DNA from: JANLYC01 sp963750495
GTDB lineage: Bacteria > Actinomycetota > Actinomycetes > Propionibacteriales > Nocardioidaceae
Reading direction: 5' to 3'
DNA: 64,000 nt
Assembly: GCA_963750495.1 (NCBI GenBank)
Contig: CAVVQV010000008.1
Coordinates: forward strand, 372,001 to 436,000
Shown: positions 61,581-64,000 of the stretch, piece after piece
How the letters are laid out: each line of letters starts with the position of its first letter
Position numbering within the stretch: the first letter of the stretch is position 1
Notes under the pieces: generated by a model
Told to the model about the DNA's origin: nothing
Databases searched by the model: none
Seen by the model: only the letters and a program-made list of their open reading frames with translations
Position numbers and translations under genes: made by a program

Positions 61581-62078
61581 GTGCGTGAGGTCGATGTCGT
61601 CGGAGTCCGGGTCGAGATGCCCTCCAACCAACCACTCGTGCTTCTGCGCGAGTCAGGAGGCGAGCGCTACCTTCCGATCTGGGTCGGAGCGGTCGAAGCA
61701 ACGGCGATCGCGTTCGCCCAGCAAGGCGTGGTTCCGCCCAGACCGCTGACGCACGACCTGATGAAGGATCTGCTCAGCGCCACCGGCAACGAACTGGCCG
61801 AAGTGCAGATCACCGAGGTCCGCGACGGCATCTTCTACGCGACCCTCGTGCTGGCCGACGGCATCGAGGTGAGCGCGCGCCCGTCTGACTCGATCGCGCT
61901 GGCGCTGCGCACCGGGAGCCGGATCGTCTGCAGCGACGAGGTGCTCGAGGAAGCGGGCATGGCGGTGCCCGACGACCAGGAGGAAGAGGTCGAGAAGTTC
62001 CGTGAGTTCCTCGACCAGATCAACCCCGAGGACTTCGACGCCGAGCAGGACCAGAGCGGCAACCCGCCCGGGGAGTAG
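61581..62078 (+). CDS. Bifunctional nuclease (DUF151) family protein
   Basis: 165 residues from the GTG at 61581. DUF151 core: L-R-E-S-G-G-E-R-Y-L-P-I-W-V-G, T-H-D-L-M-x-D-L-L, A-R-P-S-D-S-I-A-L-A-L-R, ending in a very acidic tail (E-E-E-V-E-K-F). Members have been reported to have RNase/DNase activity; the cellular role here is unknown. Equivalent to Rv1829 in the conserved order. Confidence 0.9.
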   Translation: MREVDVVGVRVEMPSNQPLVLLRESGGERYLPIWVGAVEATAIAFAQQGVVPPRPLTHDLMKDLLSATGNELAEVQITEVRDGIFYATLVLADGIEVSARPSDSIALALRTGSRIVCSDEVLEEAGMAVPDDQEEEVEKFREFLDQINPEDFDAEQDQSGNPPGE

Positions 62079-62089
62079 CCGCTCCCGCG

Positions 62090-62128
62090 CGCAAACTCTC
62101 AACCTCAACCTCTACTTGAGAGTTTGCG
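62090..62128. repeat. 13-bp inverted repeat before the second merR gene
   Basis: CGCAAACTCTCAA (62090-62102) and TTGAGAGTTTGCG (62116-62128) are perfect complements around a 13-nt loop made of CTCAACCTC-like repeats. It lies 12 bp after the nuclease stop and about 175 bp before the regulator start. It is either a terminator-like hairpin (no T-tract) or a MerR-type operator; CCTCAA/TTGAG half-sites favour an operator. Confidence 0.7.
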
Positions 62129-62303
62129 ACACGCCGCTGCGGAACGGTCGGAGTCGTTGACCCGACCCGCCGGCACCCGTACCGTCAGGTGAGAAGACCC
62201 TCGCTGTAACTTCACCGCTGTGTCTTGTCCGTTTCGTGCCCGTCGGCGAGCGGCCTGGCTCGCACCACTTCCCCCGACAGCGAGTACTGACCAGGAGGTC
62301 GCA

Positions 62304-62909
62304 GTGGCTGGTGACAAGGACATGGCATCGTCCACCGACGACGCGCAGGCTGCCGCAGCGGCGGCTGACTCGGCCGGACGGCAGGGTCTGCTCTTCGATG
62401 ACGACGTGTCACCCATGCCCGATGACGTGGGTTACCGCGGGCCGACCGCTTGCAACGCGGCGGGTATCACCTACCGACAGCTCGACTACTGGGCACGCAC
62501 CGGGCTGGTCGAGCCCACCGTCCGCACGGCCGGGGGCTCCGGCACCCAGCGGCTGTACTCGTTCCGCGACGTCCTCCTCCTCAAGGTCATCAAGCGGCTG
62601 CTCGACGCAGGGGTGTCGCTGCAGCAGATCCGCACCGCGGTCCATCACCTGCGCGAGCGCGGCACCGACGACCTGACCCGCGTCACGCTGATGAGCGACG
62701 GCGCCAGTGTCTACGAGTGCCGCTCCGCCGACGAGGTCATCGATCTCGTGCAGGGTGGGCAAGGCGTCTTCGGTATCGCGATCGGTGGTGTGTGGCGGGA
62801 GATCGAGGGTTCCCTCGCCGAGCTGCCCAGCGAGCGTGCAGCCCGGACCGACACCGAGGACCCCAGCGACGAGCTCGCTGCCCGGCGGCGCGCCCGTACC
62901 GCCGGCTGA
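62304..62909 (+). CDS. MerR-family regulator (Rv1830-like)
   Basis: 201 residues from the GTG at 62304 with AGGAGG 7 nt before. An Ala/Asp-rich leader (1-40), then MerR winged helix G-I-T-Y-R-Q-L-D-Y-W-A-R-T-G-L-V-E-P with S-F-R-D-V-L-L-L-K-V-I-K-R-L-L-D-A-G-V, and a short C-terminal domain. Orthologous position to Rv1830. It may bind the 62090-62128 repeat. Confidence 0.9.
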   Translation: MAGDKDMASSTDDAQAAAAAADSAGRQGLLFDDDVSPMPDDVGYRGPTACNAAGITYRQLDYWARTGLVEPTVRTAGGSGTQRLYSFRDVLLLKVIKRLLDAGVSLQQIRTAVHHLRERGTDDLTRVTLMSDGASVYECRSADEVIDLVQGGQGVFGIAIGGVWREIEGSLAELPSERAARTDTEDPSDELAARRRARTAG

Positions 62910-62942
62910 CGTCTGCTCCGGTCCACCACCGCTGGTAAGGTT

Positions 62943-63120
62943 GCGACTGCCGCAACAGTCGCACGGGAGAGTCCAAGCCGTCCTCGGACGGCTGGCGCCG
63001 AAGGGGCAATTCCTCCCCGGAACCTCTCAGGCCACCGGACCGTGTGTACCGGCACTCTGAAGGGCTCGACGCCCGACAGAGGGGGAGGCTCGATGCGTCT
63101 GACGCCGAAGGAGCCTTCCG
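62943..63120 (+). promoter_or_regulatory. Glycine riboswitch upstream of gcvP
   Basis: A 5' hairpin GCGACTG/CAGTCGC (62943-62962) is followed by the glycine aptamer core: GGGAGAG at 62965-62971, a hairpin with AGCCGTC/GACGGCT, the conserved GCGCCGAAGGGGCAA (62995-63009), CTCTCAGGC (63024-63032), CCGG/CCGG stem, and ACTCTGAAGG (63054-63063). The rest to 63120 contains GCCGAAGGAGCC (63103-63114), a second-aptamer-like core that also holds the gcvP ribosome binding site and can pair GGCTC (63087-63091) with GAGCC. A glycine-sensing aptamer with translational control by a ghost second aptamer fits. Confidence 0.92.
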
Positions 63121-64000
63121 ATGACCGCGGTGCCCTCAGAGACCACCCCTTCGCTGCGCGAGCTCGAGAACGCCGCGCCCTTCACCCGACGGCACGTCGG
63201 GCCTGATGCCGCTGAGCAGCAGCACATGCTGACTGCCCTGGGCTACGCCACCACCGACGACCTGCTGTACGCGGCGCTCCCGGACGACATCCGCGTCGAC
63301 AAGCCCCTCGACCTGCCACCCGCCCTGAGCGAGGTCGGCGCCCGGGAGGCCCTGCTGGCGATGGCCGACCGCAACAACGTCAAGGTCCCGATGATCGGCC
63401 TCGGCTACGCCGGTACGGTCACCCCGGCCGTGATCCGGCGCAACGTGCTCGAGGACCCGTCCTGGTACACCGCCTACACGCCGTACCAGCCGGAGATCTC
63501 GCAGGGCCGGCTCGAGGCGCTGCTCAACTTCCAGACGATGGTGGGCGACCTCACCGGTCTGCCCACCGCGAACGCGTCGCTGCTCGACGAGGCGACGGCG
63601 GCCGCCGAGGCGATGACCTTGGTCCGCCGCGCCAACCGCAAGAACACCTCTACGCGGTTCGTGGTCGACGCCAACGTCTTCCCGCAGACCCTCGCCGTGG
63701 TCCGCACCAGAGCCGCGGCGATGGGGATCACCGTGGACGTGCGAGACGTCGCGACCGACTTGCCGACCGACGACGTGGCCGGCGTGCTCTTCCAGTACCC
63801 CGATGCGCAGGGTCGCGTCGTCGACCCGCGGCCGATCATCGAGGCGACCCACGCGGCCGGCGGGCTGGCCGTCGTGGCCACCGACCTGCTGGCCCTGACC
63901 CTGCTGGAGTCGCCCGGGTCGCTCGGTGCCGACGTGGTGCTCGGGTCGAGCCAGCGGTTCGGCGTCCCGCTGTTCTACGGCGGTCCCCACGCAGGCTTCA
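63121..64000 (+). CDS. gcvP: Glycine dehydrogenase (aminomethyl-transferring), 5' part
   Basis: The first 293 residues of the about 950-residue GcvP, running off the window. Features are F-x-R-R-H-V-G at the start, M-I-G-L-G-Y, N-V-L-E-D-P-S-W-Y-T-A-Y-T-P-Y-Q-P-E-I-S-Q-G-R-L-E-A-L-L-N-F-Q, D-E-A-T-A-A-A-E-A-M, and Q-R-F-G-V-P-x-F-Y-G-G-P-H-A. The pyridoxal-phosphate Lys lies in the missing C-terminal half. It decarboxylates glycine with the H protein encoded 3 kb upstream and is regulated by the glycine riboswitch. Confidence 0.95.
   Translation, partial: MTAVPSETTPSLRELENAAPFTRRHVGPDAAEQQHMLTALGYATTDDLLYAALPDDIRVDKPLDLPPALSEVGAREALLAMADRNNVKVPMIGLGYAGTVTPAVIRRNVLEDPSWYTAYTPYQPEISQGRLEALLNFQTMVGDLTGLPTANASLLDEATAAAEAMTLVRRANRKNTSTRFVVDANVFPQTLAVVRTRAAAMGITVDVRDVATDLPTDDVAGVLFQYPDAQGRVVDPRPIIEATHAAGGLAVVATDLLALTLLESPGSLGADVVLGSSQRFGVPLFYGGPHAGF

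Overview
The window is high-GC DNA with GTG/TTG starts, many 1-4 nt gene overlaps and families typical of Actinobacteria: DUF222/HNH proteins, SARP-like STAND regulators, mycothiol-type DinB/MDMPI proteins, FtsR, a GarA-like FHA protein and DUF881 proteins. The right end repeats the gene order of Mycobacterium tuberculosis Rv1822-Rv1832 (pgsA2, DUF881, small membrane protein, DUF881, gcvH, garA, merR, bifunctional nuclease, merR, gcvB). The overall style suggests Propionibacteriales, probably Nocardioidaceae; this is an inference, as no rRNA or marker gene was compared. It reads as ordinary chromosome with an accessory left half. No prophage, insertion sequence, integrase or CRISPR array was recognised.

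Layout. 0-12.2 kb: DUF222/HNH protein, tRNA-Pro(GGG), a lipoprotein divergent from a large membrane-spanning BTAD/STAND/WD40 regulator, a signal-less ABC-type binding protein, and a LuxR-STAND regulator. 12.3-19.4 kb: patchy region with remnants of an MMPL and an MscS gene back to back, two SDR oxidoreductases, a LamG protein, an ArsR-MFS pair with a palindromic operator, a LuxR remnant and a rhodanese. 19.6-32.2 kb: two secreted proteins, a cyclase/AAA/TPR giant, an NHL-type secreted protein, membrane proteins and a UbiB-like kinase. 32.2-38.2 kb: a xylose-type locus (xylA divergent from binding protein, ATPase, permease and ROK repressor) with two operator-like inverted repeats and two very stable intercistronic hairpins. 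39.6-44.2 kb: an IclR-controlled dehydrogenase/aldehyde dehydrogenase/enolase-superfamily operon. 44.2-48 kb: methyltransferase, DinB, monooxygenase and a Tat-exported amidase. 48-51.3 kb: homogentisate catabolism (fahA, an unknown gene, hmgA). 51.2-57.1 kb: two glycosyltransferases, a two-component system and a Gly-rich membrane protein. 57.2-64 kb: the conserved pgsA-gcvP block, with a glycine riboswitch before gcvP, which runs off the end.

The most interesting candidate for something undescribed is the unrecognised gene translationally coupled to fahA and divergent from hmgA. The cluster has the enzymes on either side of maleylacetoacetate isomerase but no recognisable isomerase. Other leads are the cytoplasmic binding protein beside the LuxR-STAND regulator, a ghost aptamer that carries the gcvP ribosome binding site, and a GarA-like protein with a zinc ribbon. 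No gene-free stretch exceeds about 300 bases except 6992-7365, which holds one small candidate gene; shorter gaps not mentioned below showed nothing I could support.
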